Positions 7,024 through 16,425 are shown, counted from the first letter of the stretch. The stretch: DNA of 64,000 bases from JACVRW01 sp963813495 (GCA_963813495.1 CAWEZC010000003.1:124001-188000), one strand, 5' to 3'. The notes: a model not told the origin generated them from the sequence alone. A program made the numbers and translations.

Positions 7024-9438
7024 TCATCCTGTTGGCGTGACCCGATACGCGTCGAAAACGGACTCGATGTTGCGGATACGGGTTATGCAGGTCTTTAGCG
7101 ATTGGGTGTCCCCCACTTCGACCACGAACCGGTTCTTGACCATGGGATGGACGACCGTGCAGCGGGCCTCGAGGATGTTGATTCCGGTCTCCGCGAAGGT
7201 CCGTGAGAGGTCCTCCAACAGGCGGTGGCGGTCCCAGCCGTCGATCTGGAGCTCGACCCGGAAGGAGGATGTGGTGTCTCCCTCCCACTCCACGTTCGTG
7301 AAGCGCTCCGGGTTGCGCTGCAGCGCCACCGCGTTTGGGCACGACTCGTGGTGGATCGTGATGCCCTTGCCCAGCGAGATGTAGCCCACGATGGGATCGC
7401 CCGGCACCGGCCGGCAGCACTTGGCCAGCCGGAGCATCACGTCGTCGACGCCCTCGACCTTGATTCCGTAGGTGGACGAGGCGGCGGTCTTCTTCGGCGT
7501 CTCCTTGCGCTCGAGCAGCTCGGCCGCCGGCGAGGGCGCCTCTACCGCCGACTCCCCCTCCTTGAGACGGTGCATCAGCTTGGTGACCACCGTCTTGGTC
7601 GAGATCTTGGCCTGGCCCAGCGCGATGTAGAAGTCCTCGCCCTTGCGAAAGCCCATCTCGCGGATCACGTCGGCCAGCAGCGGAGAGCCGGCGATCTTCT
7701 GTGGGGGCAGCCCGGCCCGCTTGAGGTTCTCGTGGAGCATCTCGCGACCGGTGCGCTCGGAGTCCTCGCGCCGCTCGCGCTTGAACCAGGCGCGGATCTT
7801 GGACTGCGCGCGCGTGGTCTTGGCCAGCGCCAGCCAGTCGCGCGACGGGCCCCGCTCCTTCTTCGAGGTGAGGACCTCGACGATGTCGCCCGACTGCAGC
7901 GTGTAGTGCAGCGGCACGATCTTGCCGTTGACCTTGGCGCCCACGCAGCGGTGGCCGACATCGGTGTGGATCTCATAGGCGAAGTCGAGCGGCGTTGCGC
8001 CGCCGGCCAGTGACTTGACCTCGCCCTTGGGCGTGAACACGAAGACCTCGTCCTCGAACAGATCGGCCTTGAGCGTCTGGGCGAACTCCTGGGGGTCCTG
8101 GGTGTCCTGCTGCCAGTCGAGCAGGTGGCGCAGCCACTCGACCTTCTCCTCCACGGGCTTGGAGCCGTCCTCCTTGTAGATCCAGTGCGCCGCCACGCCG
8201 AACTCGGCGGTGCGGTGCATCTCCATCGTGCGGATCTGGATCTCGAGCGGCAGGCCCTCGGGCCCGATCACGGTGGTGTGAAGGGCCTGGTACATGTTGA
8301 ACTTGGGCATCGCGACCCAGTCCTTGAAGCGCCCCGGAAGCGGCTTCCACAGCGAATGGATGACGCCGATCGCGCCGTAGCAGTCCTTGACCGAGTCCAC
8401 GATCACGCGCATGGCGGTGAGGTCGTAGATCTCGTTGAACTCCCGCCCCTTCTTGGTCATCTTCGAGTAGATCGAGTAGAAGTGCTTGGCCCGGCCCGAG
8501 ATGTCCGCCTCGATGCCGACGGCGTCCAACTCCGAGCGCAGGTACTCGCCCGCGCGCGACACGTAGGCCTCACGCTCCTCGCGCTGCTGGGCCACGAGCT
8601 GCTTGATCTCGTTGAACTTGCGCGGGTGGAGCGTGGCGAAGGCGAGGTCCTCGAGCTCCCACTTGATGGCGTGGATGCCGAGCCGGTGCGCCAGTGGCGC
8701 GAAGATCTCCAGCGTCTCCTTGGCCTTCTCCTGCTGCTTGGGCTTGGGCATCGCGCCGATCGTGCGCATGTTGTGCAGCCGGTCGGCGAGCTTGATGAGG
8801 ATGACCCGGATGTCCTGGGCCATCGCCACCATCATCTTGCGATAGTTCTCGGCCTGGCGGTCGTCACGGCTCTGGAAGGTGACGCCCGACAGCTTGGTCA
8901 CGCCGTCGACGAGCTGGCCGACCTCCTCGCCGAACTCCTCGCGTACCTCGTCGAGGGAGGCGCTCGTGTCCTCGACCGTGTCGTGGAGCAGCGCCGCGCA
9001 CAGAGTGGCGGTGTCGAGCCGCATGCCGGCGCAGATCTTGGCCACGCCGATCGGATGGATGATGAAGTCCTCTCCGCTGGCCCGGCGCTGGTCGGCGTGA
9101 CGGTCGCAGGCGAACACGAAGGCACGCTCCACCAGTCGCCGGTCGATGTGCTCGACGGCCTCGCCCGCGTGCTCCTCCACCACCGCGAACAGGTCGCCCA
9201 GCAGCACCCGCTGGTCGTCCGAGAGCCTGGCCGGCGGCCCGGCCACGCCGGTCCCGTGATGCTCGTCCACGGGTTGGCGCTCGAACTCACGGGTGGTCGT
9301 GGCCTTCGCTCCGTTGCCCGCCCGTTTGGACCGCGAGGCCGCCTTCTTGCGCGGCGGGGTGGCCGCGCTCGTGCCACCGGGCGACTCGGCCTGGTCGCGG
9401 GAAGTCGTCTTCCCGTTGGCACGCGGGAGCTTGGGCAT
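7024..9438 (-). CDS. relA: Bifunctional (p)ppGpp synthetase/hydrolase
   Basis: 804 aa from the ATG at 9438, which follows a GGAGGGG; a GTG at 9492 would add 18 residues. A poorly conserved Lys/Ala-rich N-terminus is followed by the HD hydrolase domain (F-I-I-H-P-I-G-V-A-K-I and L-L-H-D-T-V-E-D-T), the synthetase domain (Y-D-L-T-A-M-R-V-I-V, then L-H-T-T-V-I-G-P and E-I-Q-I-R-T), a TGS domain (V-F-T-P-K-G-E-V) and a C-terminal ACT domain. The HD motif residues appear intact, so it should both make and degrade the stringent-response alarmone, as expected for the single long RSH enzyme of actinobacteria. It lies downstream of recJ and secDF, as in related genomes. Confidence 0.95.
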   Translation of the reverse strand: MPKLPRANGKTTSRDQAESPGGTSAATPPRKKAASRSKRAGNGAKATTTREFERQPVDEHHGTGVAGPPARLSDDQRVLLGDLFAVVEEHAGEAVEHIDRRLVERAFVFACDRHADQRRASGEDFIIHPIGVAKICAGMRLDTATLCAALLHDTVEDTSASLDEVREEFGEEVGQLVDGVTKLSGVTFQSRDDRQAENYRKMMVAMAQDIRVILIKLADRLHNMRTIGAMPKPKQQEKAKETLEIFAPLAHRLGIHAIKWELEDLAFATLHPRKFNEIKQLVAQQREEREAYVSRAGEYLRSELDAVGIEADISGRAKHFYSIYSKMTKKGREFNEIYDLTAMRVIVDSVKDCYGAIGVIHSLWKPLPGRFKDWVAMPKFNMYQALHTTVIGPEGLPLEIQIRTMEMHRTAEFGVAAHWIYKEDGSKPVEEKVEWLRHLLDWQQDTQDPQEFAQTLKADLFEDEVFVFTPKGEVKSLAGGATPLDFAYEIHTDVGHRCVGAKVNGKIVPLHYTLQSGDIVEVLTSKKERGPSRDWLALAKTTRAQSKIRAWFKRERREDSERTGREMLHENLKRAGLPPQKIAGSPLLADVIREMGFRKGEDFYIALGQAKISTKTVVTKLMHRLKEGESAVEAPSPAAELLERKETPKKTAASSTYGIKVEGVDDVMLRLAKCCRPVPGDPIVGYISLGKGITIHHESCPNAVALQRNPERFTNVEWEGDTTSSFRVELQIDGWDRHRLLEDLSRTFAETGINILEARCTVVHPMVKNRFVVEVGDTQSLKTCITRIRNIESVFDAYRVTPTG

Positions 9439-9511
9439 CCCCTCCGAGTTTAGAGCGGCGTCCCGCTGCTCATCCGCAGGCTCTCGCTGCACACTTCTCT
9501 ATCGACGGCGG

Positions 9512-10030
9512 CTAGGCCGTGCTCAAGCGCTTCGCGTAGTCGTCGTCGACTCGCTCCCAGCGCTCGCGCGGCCAGTTGGGCCAGTCGACCGAGCCACCGT
9601 CGAGCGCCTCCTCGAGGAAATCGAGATGGATGTGCCAGCCGGACGGCACCATGTGCCCCATCTCGCCCTCGAGGGCCGGCAGCGTGCTACTGAAGGTCAA
9701 CACCGAGCCCGAGCCCTCGGGACGCAGCTCCCATCGGAGCGTTCCGTGAATGTCGCCGTCGTACTCGATGAGGTGAGGCGGGTCGAGGCGGGTGATTGTG
9801 GCGGTCATCTGTGCCTTGTTGCCCTCACTGTCGGTGTTGAGCCAACGCAGCCGGACCGTGCCTCCCTCGCGGAGGTCGACCTCAGCGGCTGCGAGCCACG
9901 CCTCCAGCTCCTGAGGGTCGGTCAGCGCCTGCCAGACGCGCTCCACCGGATGGGCGAGCCGGCGTTGAAAGCGAATCACGGTGAGACCCTCGCGAGTCTC
10001 GACGGTGCCGTGGCGGGAGGTGGTCTTCAT
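9512..10030 (-). CDS. SRPBCC (AHSA1-like) family protein
   Basis: 172 aa. The N-terminal half has the Bet v1/START signature seen in AHSA1-type proteins: F-Q-R-R-L-A-H-P-V-E-R-V-W-Q-A-L-T-D-P-Q, then L-E-A-W-L, and later a tryptophan-rich helix with G-W-H-I-H-L-D-F-L. The fold forms a hydrophobic ligand pocket. The gene follows an ArsR-type regulator after a three-base gap, so the two are one transcript. ArsR-SRPBCC pairs are common in actinobacteria, but their ligand is unknown. A second pair lies at 57475-58252. Confidence 0.82.
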   Translation of the reverse strand: MKTTSRHGTVETREGLTVIRFQRRLAHPVERVWQALTDPQELEAWLAAAEVDLREGGTVRLRWLNTDSEGNKAQMTATITRLDPPHLIEYDGDIHGTLRWELRPEGSGSVLTFSSTLPALEGEMGHMVPSGWHIHLDFLEEALDGGSVDWPNWPRERWERVDDDYAKRLSTA

Positions 10031-10033
10031 GGG

Positions 10034-10354
10034 TCACTCCTCGGTCTGGTCCAGATGACGTTCGAGCGCATCGAGGCGCCCTGCCCACAGGCGGCGGTAG
10101 GGAGCGAGCCAGGCGTCGATCTCGGCGAGGGGCTCGGCGCGCACCCGGTACAGGCGCCGCTGGGCGTCGGCGCGCGCCTCCACCAGGCCTGCTTCGCGCA
10201 GGATCCGCAAATGCTTGGAGACCCCCGGCTGGCTCAGCGACAGCCGCGCCACCAGGTCCCCGACAGGACGCTCTTCTTCACGGAGCAGATCCAGGATGTC
10301 GCGGCGGACCGGCTCGGCGAGGACATCGAAGGTGGTGGGCACGGCGATGAACAT
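10034..10354 (-). CDS. ArsR-family winged-helix repressor
   Basis: Up to 106 aa. The core is the family's usual F-D-V-L-A-E-P-V-R-R-D-I-L-D-L-L opening and the helix-turn-helix L-S-L-S-Q-P-G-V-S-K-H-L-R-I-L-R-E-A-G. No cysteine metal site is seen, so it is probably not a metal sensor. Neither the ATG at 10354 nor the in-frame GTG at 10342 has a ribosome site. The promoter upstream would place the transcript start at about 10342-10343, which favours a leaderless GTG start there. It is co-transcribed with the SRPBCC gene downstream and likely represses its own promoter. Confidence 0.85.
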   Translation of the reverse strand: MFIAVPTTFDVLAEPVRRDILDLLREEERPVGDLVARLSLSQPGVSKHLRILREAGLVEARADAQRRLYRVRAEPLAEIDAWLAPYRRLWAGRLDALERHLDQTEE

Positions 10355-10379
10355 ACCGTAGACGTTATATAGCTGTCAA
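10350..10379 (-). promoter_or_regulatory. Sigma-70-type promoter with embedded operator for the ArsR-SRPBCC pair
   Basis: On the minus strand there is a perfect TTGACA (10379-10374), an 18-base spacer, and TATGTT (10355-10350). The spacer begins with GCTATATAAC, which is palindromic at 8 of 10 positions (10373-10364) and would let the repressor block polymerase. This AT-rich island stands out from its surroundings. Promoter and operator are read from sequence only. Confidence 0.55.
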
Positions 10380-10386
10380 GGCATGC

Positions 10387-12837
10387 TCAGGATGCTTGTG
10401 CGACGACCTGCTCCTCGGCCGGCCCAGACCCGGTTCCCAGCCCTCGCTCGGCGGCCGCCACCCGCGCGCGGTACGTGCGGTAGGCCGACGAGAGCTCCAG
10501 GTCCGTGCGCACGCCGGCGAGCGCGCGACACGCGGGCTCGTCGAGGGCGAGCTCCACGAGGCCGAGCTCGTCGAGGACGCGCAGCAGCCGGGCGCAGCAC
10601 TCGGCGGTGCGCGGATAGGCACCGGGTCCGCGCAGGGCGTGCTCGAGCTCGGCTTGCGTCGCACCGGGGTCGAGAGTGCGCAGAGCCCGGTAGGCCTCGG
10701 TCAACGCCGGGCGCAGGTCGAGCTCCGCGCGCCACACGCTGAGGGCGAACTCGATCTCGCCGGGCCCCCACGCGAGGTGAGCGCGCGGGACGAGTCCGAG
10801 CAGGGGATCGGCGGGGCCGCCCGGCGGAGGATCGATGGCCACCAGGTGCTCGAAGCCCTCGACGAGGCCGGGGGTGCCGGCCAGAGCCGTCCAGGAGACC
10901 AGGGCCATCCCGTCGGGCGCGGCCCCCGCGACCAGCTCAACCAGCGAGAGGCGGCGCCGCGCCACGTCGGCAACCGCCCCCACCACCGTCTCCCCGCTGG
11001 TGAGGAGATCGACCGCCACGCCGGCAAAGCCCTCACCGCGACGGTCGGCGATGACGCTGCCCTGGGGGGCGATGCGCGCCCGACCGGCCGGATCGGCCGC
11101 AAACTCGCGGCGCACTCGCTCCCAGAAGGGCTCGTCCTCGCCCAGCACCCGCAGCACCCCCGGCTCGGGGCGACAGAGGGCACGCAGCAACACTCGCGGC
11201 TCCACCGTTCCGTTCCAGCGGTTGGCCTCCAGGCGCAGCGCCACGTGGTGGGGCGCGCTCGCGGCGCCGGCGAGCGAGCGCTGCGTGGTGCCGAAGGCCA
11301 CGCCGCGGGCCCGCGAGGCGCCGGTGACCAGGGTGAAGCGGGCGTGCTGGCGCTCCTCCCCCATCCCGGTCAGGTTCTGCAGGCGGGCCGCCGGTACGAG
11401 CAGCGTCGGCTGCGGGTTGCCCATGCCGAAGGGGCGCAGCTGCCCGAGCTGCTCGGCCAATGCGAGGCCGAGGGCGCCGCCCGGCACCACGGCGTCGACG
11501 CGCTCCACCGAGATCAGGTCGGCCGGACCGAGCGCCGCGCCCGCGTGGGCGGCCAGCGCGTCCCGAAAGCCTTCGACGGCAGCGGCGTCGAGCTCGACCC
11601 CCGCGGCCATCCGGTGCCCGCCGAAGCGGCGCAGCTGCGAGCTGCAGGCCGCCAGGCCGGCGTGCAGGTCGTAGGCCGAGATGCTGCGGCCCGAGCCGCG
11701 CCCGGCGTCACCGTCCAGGGCGATCACCACCGCCGGTCGGCGCCACTTCTCGACCAGGCGCGAGGCCACGATGCCCACCACGCCCGGGTGCCAGCCCTCA
11801 CCGGCCACGACGAGCGCGGCCTGGCTTGCCTGGGCCGAGCAGGCCGCGTCGGCCGCGAACAGGATGCGCGTCTCGGCCTCCTGGCGGTCGCGGTTGTGCA
11901 GGTCGAGCTCGCGCGCCACCTCGTCCGCGCGCCGGCCGTCCTCGGTGAGCAGGAGCTCGAGTGCGGCATCGGCGCGGCCCATGCGGCCCGCGGCGTTGAT
12001 GCGCGGCCCTAGCCGGAACCCGAAGTGCTGCTCGGAGACCTCCGCCGGCTCGACTCCGGCCACCGCCATCAGCGCCCGCAGGCCCGGCTTCCGCGTTCGC
12101 GAAAGCGCTCGCACGCCCTCCCGGACGATGCGCCGGTTCTCCCCACGGAGCGGCACGAGATCGCAGACGGTGGCGAGGCCGGCGAGGTCGAGGTCCTCCT
12201 CGGCCGCCGAGCCGCGCAGCGCCTCGGACAGCTTCAGGACCACCCCGGCCGCGCACAGGTCGGCGGGGTAGGCGGGCGAGCCAGCGAGGGCGGGGTGCAC
12301 GACCGGGCAGTCGGGCAGCTCGGCACCCGGCCGGTGATGGTCGGTGATGACCACATCGAGCCCGGCCCTCCGCGCCGCGGCCACCTGCTCCACGGCCGTG
12401 ATGCCGCAGTCGACGGTGACGAGCAGCCCCGCCCCGCGCGCGACCAGCCGCTCCACCGCCGCGCCGGACAGGCCGTAGCCCTCGTCGAAGCGGCTCGGCA
12501 GCTCCCAGAACGGATCGGCGCCGAGCGAGCGCAGCGTGCGCACCAGCATGGCGGTGGAGCAGACGCCGTCCACGTCGTAGTCGCCGAAGACAGCGATACG
12601 AGATCCACGCTCGAGGTGGTCGCGGATGAGCGCGGAGGCCTCGCTCACTCCGGGCAGCAGGTGCGGATCGTGGTGCTCCTCGCCGGCGAGGAAGACGCGA
12701 GCCTCCTCGATATCGCGAAAGCCGCGGCGGGCGAGCACGGTGCCGACGACCTGCGAGACGCCCAGCCCCTCGGCCAAGCGCACCGCGAGGGCGACTTCAT
12801 AGGGCTCACACGCCCAGCGTGACGGTCGCGGCTGCAT
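10387..12837 (-). CDS. recJ: Single-stranded-DNA-specific exonuclease RecJ
   Basis: 816 aa from the ATG at 12837, with a GGAGG nine bases upstream; the upstream frame to 13017 overlaps the next gene and is not coding. The DHH phosphoesterase core is complete: G-D-Y-D-V-D-G-V-C-S-T near residue 70, D-C-G-I-T-A, and V-I-T-D-H-H-R-P. The DHHA1 half has G-G-H-R-M-A-A-G. About 270 further residues follow the usual core and lack motifs I know. RecJ degrades single-stranded DNA 5' to 3' in recombination and mismatch repair. It lies between secDF and rel, a conserved neighbourhood. Confidence 0.93.
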   Translation of the reverse strand: MQPRPSRWACEPYEVALAVRLAEGLGVSQVVGTVLARRGFRDIEEARVFLAGEEHHDPHLLPGVSEASALIRDHLERGSRIAVFGDYDVDGVCSTAMLVRTLRSLGADPFWELPSRFDEGYGLSGAAVERLVARGAGLLVTVDCGITAVEQVAAARRAGLDVVITDHHRPGAELPDCPVVHPALAGSPAYPADLCAAGVVLKLSEALRGSAAEEDLDLAGLATVCDLVPLRGENRRIVREGVRALSRTRKPGLRALMAVAGVEPAEVSEQHFGFRLGPRINAAGRMGRADAALELLLTEDGRRADEVARELDLHNRDRQEAETRILFAADAACSAQASQAALVVAGEGWHPGVVGIVASRLVEKWRRPAVVIALDGDAGRGSGRSISAYDLHAGLAACSSQLRRFGGHRMAAGVELDAAAVEGFRDALAAHAGAALGPADLISVERVDAVVPGGALGLALAEQLGQLRPFGMGNPQPTLLVPAARLQNLTGMGEERQHARFTLVTGASRARGVAFGTTQRSLAGAASAPHHVALRLEANRWNGTVEPRVLLRALCRPEPGVLRVLGEDEPFWERVRREFAADPAGRARIAPQGSVIADRRGEGFAGVAVDLLTSGETVVGAVADVARRRLSLVELVAGAAPDGMALVSWTALAGTPGLVEGFEHLVAIDPPPGGPADPLLGLVPRAHLAWGPGEIEFALSVWRAELDLRPALTEAYRALRTLDPGATQAELEHALRGPGAYPRTAECCARLLRVLDELGLVELALDEPACRALAGVRTDLELSSAYRTYRARVAAAERGLGTGSGPAEEQVVAQAS

Positions 12838-12919
12838 CCGACGCATCCTCCGAGGAGGAGCGGACGGAACGGCCGGGCTCGCCCCGCCCGAGGGCCAGCC
12901 GGAGCCGAGTCGCGTGGCG

Positions 12920-13219
12920 CTAGTGGGAGCCCGCGCGCGTGTACCCGTGGTCCACGCCGTGCGACTCGTCGTAGCGGGTGCCCCACCAGTACGAGATCGC
13001 CAGGGCGATGACCGCACCGGGAACGGCGATCAGGGCCTGCGTGATGCCGGTGTCGTTCTGGCCGGGGACGGTGAGGCCGTTGACCACGTAGCCGAAGAGG
13101 ACTGAGCCCACCACGGCGACCAGGAAGGCCCCCACGATCCCGCCCCAGAAGCGGTCGGGGAAGAACACGGTGAAGTGCCAGAGCGCGATACCCATCATCA
13201 CCCACACCACCAGAGCCAT
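12920..13219 (-). CDS. Small multi-pass membrane protein of unknown function
   Basis: 99 aa with three hydrophobic segments (about residues 3-20, 26-46 and 60-80), separated by a short loop with F-P-D-R-F-W-G-G, and a hydrophilic, histidine-containing C-terminus. GGGAGG lies seven bases before the ATG. The gene starts two bases after the secDF stop, so it belongs to that operon. The glycine-rich helices recall GlsB/YeaQ-type small membrane proteins, but the match is not certain. A role near the Sec machinery would be inference from position. Confidence 0.65.
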   Translation of the reverse strand: MALVVWVMMGIALWHFTVFFPDRFWGGIVGAFLVAVVGSVLFGYVVNGLTVPGQNDTGITQALIAVPGAVIALAISYWWGTRYDESHGVDHGYTRAGSH

Positions 13220-13221
13220 GG

Positions 13222-16200
13222 TCAGCGCCTCCCGTGCTTCTTGCGCGCGCGCTGCCGGCGCTTTGGCTTGGGCTTGGAGGGACCGGACGTGCTCGTCACG
13301 CGCGACTCGGCGCGGCCGGCCGGCTTCCCGGCCTCGGTGTCGCCCCCGTTGGGCTCGGCTGCGGGCGGTGCGGGGGCGGGCTCCGGAGCTGCAGGCTCAG
13401 CCGCGGGTGGCTCGGCCACGGGCTCGGGCGCAGCAGGCCCAGCCGCGGGCGGCTCAGGAGTGGCTTCCGGCGCAGCAGCGGGCTCCGGCGGAGCAGTGGG
13501 CTCACCCGCGGGCGGCGGCGCCGCAGGCGCACGCGAGGTTCGCCCTGGCGGCGGCGGGGCCGCGGTGCCCGTGGAAGGTCGTCCGCGCGCCCGGCGTGCC
13601 GCCCGCTCGCGGCGCGTGGGGCCGGCGGCGGGGGCGGCGCTCGCCGCGACCGCGCCCGCTGCGGCCGGCGCCGTCTCGGGCTCGCCGATCACACCGCTGG
13701 CGAAGGCGGGCACGTGACCGCCGTGCTCCTGCCGGATCAGGCGCCGGCGGCGCATGTAGGTGGTCTCGCGCTCCTTCCACTCGACCAGCACCGGCGTGGC
13801 GATGAAGATCGAGGAGTAGGCGCCGGAGGCCACGCCCACCAGCAGCGCGAAGGCGAAGTCCTTGAGCGTCTCACCGCCGAATACCAGCAGCGAGCCGACC
13901 GGCATCAGCACTACGAAGCTGGTGGCCAGCGAGCGCGTGAACACCTCGGACATCGACTTGTTGGCGATCTGCGAATAGGTCGCGCGCGGCATGCGCGGCA
14001 CGTTCTCGCGTATTCGGTCGAACACGATCACCGTGTCGTAGAGCGAGTAACCCATGATCGTGAGCAACGCCGCGACCGTCGCCGTCGTCACCTCCCGGTC
14101 GAACAGCGCATACACGCCCGCGGTGATCAACAGGTCGTGGGCCAGCGCGATCAGCACGGGCACGGCGAACTTGAACTCGAAGCGGAAGCCGATGTAGAGA
14201 GCGATCAGCAGCAGCGAGGCGATCACCGCCAGCACCGCGGTGCGCGCGATCTGCTCGCCGAAGGTCGGCCCCACCGAGGTGACCGAGAACTCCGTGCCCG
14301 AGACCCCGAAGTCCTGGTCGAGGGCCTGCTCCACCTCGTCGACCTCCGCGGGGTCCAGCTGGGGCACCGAGAGCTGGACCACGTTGTCGCCCAGCTCGGG
14401 GTCGTCGACCTCCTGGATCTTGGCGTCGCCGTAGCCCAGCGGGTCGAGCGTCGCGCGCACGTCGTCCACGCTGGCCTGGCGCTCCAGCGGCGTGGTGATG
14501 CGCGTGCCCGACTCGAAGTCGATGCCGAAGTTGAGACCGAGCGTGGCGATGGCGATCGCCCCCACGAGCAGGATCACGCCCGAGAAGGAGAAGAACCAGC
14601 GCGAGTTGCCCATGAAGTCGAACTTCCAGCCCCCGCCCTTCCGCTTCGGATTCACGCCGAGCGCGCTCGGGCGGCGCAGCAGCCGCGTCCGGGCCAGCGT
14701 GCCGAGAATGGCCGACGTGGCCAGCACCGCGGTGAACAACGACACCAGCGTTCCCACACCCAGCGTGAAGGCAAAGCCCTTGACCCCGGCCGTGGCCAGC
14801 GTGAACAGGATGAAGGCCACGCCGATGGTCACGACGTTGGCGTCGATGATCGTCTTGAGCGCCTTGGAGTAGCCGGCCGAGATCGCGCTCGGTATCGAGC
14901 GCCCCGTTCGCACCTCCTCCTTTATTCGCTCGTACATGACGATGTTGGCGTCGGCCGCCACCGCCAGGGTCAGGACGAGTCCCGCGATGCCCGGGAGCGT
15001 GAGCGTGATCGGGATCAGCTTGACCAGTGCGAACAGGAAGACCGCGTAGGTGAGCAGCGCGATCGTGGCCACCACGCCGAGCACGCGGTAGAAGACGAGC
15101 AGGAACAGAATCGTGAGCGCCAGGCCCGCCGCGCCGGCGAGCAGGCCCTGGTCGAGCGCCTGCTGGCCGAGGGTGGCCGACACCTGGGTCTGGGAGATCA
15201 ACTTGAGCTCGATCGGCAATGCGCCGATGCGCAGGTTCTCCGCGAGGTCCTGCGTCTCCTCGATCGTGCCGATGCCCTCGATCTGGGCGCCCGTGCGACC
15301 GTCGATGCCCTCCGGCAAGTCGATCGGGTCGATGCTGGCCAGTGAGACGATCTTGTTGTCGAGGGTGATCGCGAAGCGCCGGAACTGGCTCTCGTCCTCA
15401 CCCGGCTGGGCGATTCGCCCGATGCGGTCGATCGCCGGCTGCTGGGCGATCCGCTTGGTCACGTCGGCGAAGCGCGCGCGCCCCTCATCGGTGAACTCGA
15501 AGGCCACCACCGGAGCGTTGGTGTTGGGCTCGAACTGCTGCTCGGGGTTCTTGATGTCCTTGCCCGACAGCGCGGAGTCGTCCTCGATGATGAAGAAGCG
15601 CTTGATCTGCGGCGGCTGGTTGGGCGCGGCCTCGCCCTCGACCACGAGCACGCCCTCGGGCACCTTGAAGACCTTCGATCCGGCCGGCGGGCCACCGGAG
15701 CCGAGGGCGTTCAGCTGCTCCTCGCACTCGGTTCCGTCGGCGAACTTGGGCGGCTCACCACCGGTGGGCTCGTAGTCGGCCAGCAGCTCCCTGCACGAGG
15801 CCGACGGCTCGTAGTCCCCGACGCGCAGCGGCTCCTTGTCGGGACCGATCGGCAGGCGGTCCGGCCCGAACAGGTAGTAGCGGTCGCCTGCCGTGTTGTT
15901 GGCCTTGTCGGCTTCGGCGGGCGAAAGATCGGAGTCCGGCGGGACGTCGGTCTGCTCGGCCTTGCCCTCGAGCCCGGACGCCGCTTCCACCGCGTCGTAG
16001 AGCGCCTTGGTGCCGGCGAACGGGTTGTCGGGCCCGCGCTCGCCCAGCACGTTCGGTTCCCAGTCGTAGAACTGCAGTTGCGCCGTCGTCCCGACCTGCT
16101 CGATGGCCCGCTGGGCGTTCTGCACGTCGGGGAGCCCGATCGAGATCTGGTCGCGGCCCGAGCGCTGGATCTCGGGCTCGGACACGCCCAGGGCGTCGGT

Positions 16201-16425
16201 GCGCTTGCGGATCGTCTCGACCGCGTCGTCGAGGGCTTGCTGGGTCACCTCGGGGACCTGCGGCGTGGGCCGGCCCTGATAGACGAGCTCGATCCCGCCC
16301 TTGAGGTCGAGGCCGAGCTTGGTGTCCTTCGACAGCGGGGAGCCGGGAATGATCACCAGCAGCGACAGGATGAGCAGCACGACGACGACCCCGAGGATCA
16401 CGAGGTTGCGGACCCGACTCGTCAT
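13222..16425 (-). CDS. secDF: Fused protein translocase subunit SecD-SecF
   Basis: 1067 aa. The SecD half has an N-terminal membrane helix, L-G-L-D-L-K-G-G, a large periplasmic-type region, and the membrane block with V-A-A-D-A-N-I-V-M-Y-E-R-I-K-E-E. The SecF half begins near residue 600 (N-F-G-I-D-F-E-S-G) and carries the hallmark G-Y-S-L-Y-D-T-V-I-V-F-D-R-I-R-E-N. SecDF uses the proton gradient to pull exported proteins through SecYEG. Unusually, about 150 residues of Pro/Ala/Glu-rich sequence follow, ending in a lysine/arginine cluster (K-P-K-P-K-R-R-Q-R-A-R-K-K). The ATG overlaps the stop of the upstream zinc-ribbon gene (ATGA). Confidence 0.95.
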   Translation of the reverse strand: MTSRVRNLVILGVVVVLLILSLLVIIPGSPLSKDTKLGLDLKGGIELVYQGRPTPQVPEVTQQALDDAVETIRKRTDALGVSEPEIQRSGRDQISIGLPDVQNAQRAIEQVGTTAQLQFYDWEPNVLGERGPDNPFAGTKALYDAVEAASGLEGKAEQTDVPPDSDLSPAEADKANNTAGDRYYLFGPDRLPIGPDKEPLRVGDYEPSASCRELLADYEPTGGEPPKFADGTECEEQLNALGSGGPPAGSKVFKVPEGVLVVEGEAAPNQPPQIKRFFIIEDDSALSGKDIKNPEQQFEPNTNAPVVAFEFTDEGRARFADVTKRIAQQPAIDRIGRIAQPGEDESQFRRFAITLDNKIVSLASIDPIDLPEGIDGRTGAQIEGIGTIEETQDLAENLRIGALPIELKLISQTQVSATLGQQALDQGLLAGAAGLALTILFLLVFYRVLGVVATIALLTYAVFLFALVKLIPITLTLPGIAGLVLTLAVAADANIVMYERIKEEVRTGRSIPSAISAGYSKALKTIIDANVVTIGVAFILFTLATAGVKGFAFTLGVGTLVSLFTAVLATSAILGTLARTRLLRRPSALGVNPKRKGGGWKFDFMGNSRWFFSFSGVILLVGAIAIATLGLNFGIDFESGTRITTPLERQASVDDVRATLDPLGYGDAKIQEVDDPELGDNVVQLSVPQLDPAEVDEVEQALDQDFGVSGTEFSVTSVGPTFGEQIARTAVLAVIASLLLIALYIGFRFEFKFAVPVLIALAHDLLITAGVYALFDREVTTATVAALLTIMGYSLYDTVIVFDRIRENVPRMPRATYSQIANKSMSEVFTRSLATSFVVLMPVGSLLVFGGETLKDFAFALLVGVASGAYSSIFIATPVLVEWKERETTYMRRRRLIRQEHGGHVPAFASGVIGEPETAPAAAGAVAASAAPAAGPTRRERAARRARGRPSTGTAAPPPPGRTSRAPAAPPPAGEPTAPPEPAAAPEATPEPPAAGPAAPEPVAEPPAAEPAAPEPAPAPPAAEPNGGDTEAGKPAGRAESRVTSTSGPSKPKPKRRQRARKKHGRR

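Noticed and set aside
7225..9453. Long plus-strand open frames opposite the (p)ppGpp synthetase gene
   Set aside because: The minus strand encodes a complete RSH enzyme; the plus frames are low-complexity and lack start signals.
13234..15345. 703-codon plus-strand open frame opposite secDF
   Set aside because: Arg/His/Gln-rich translation with no family features; it mirrors third-position GC bias of secDF.
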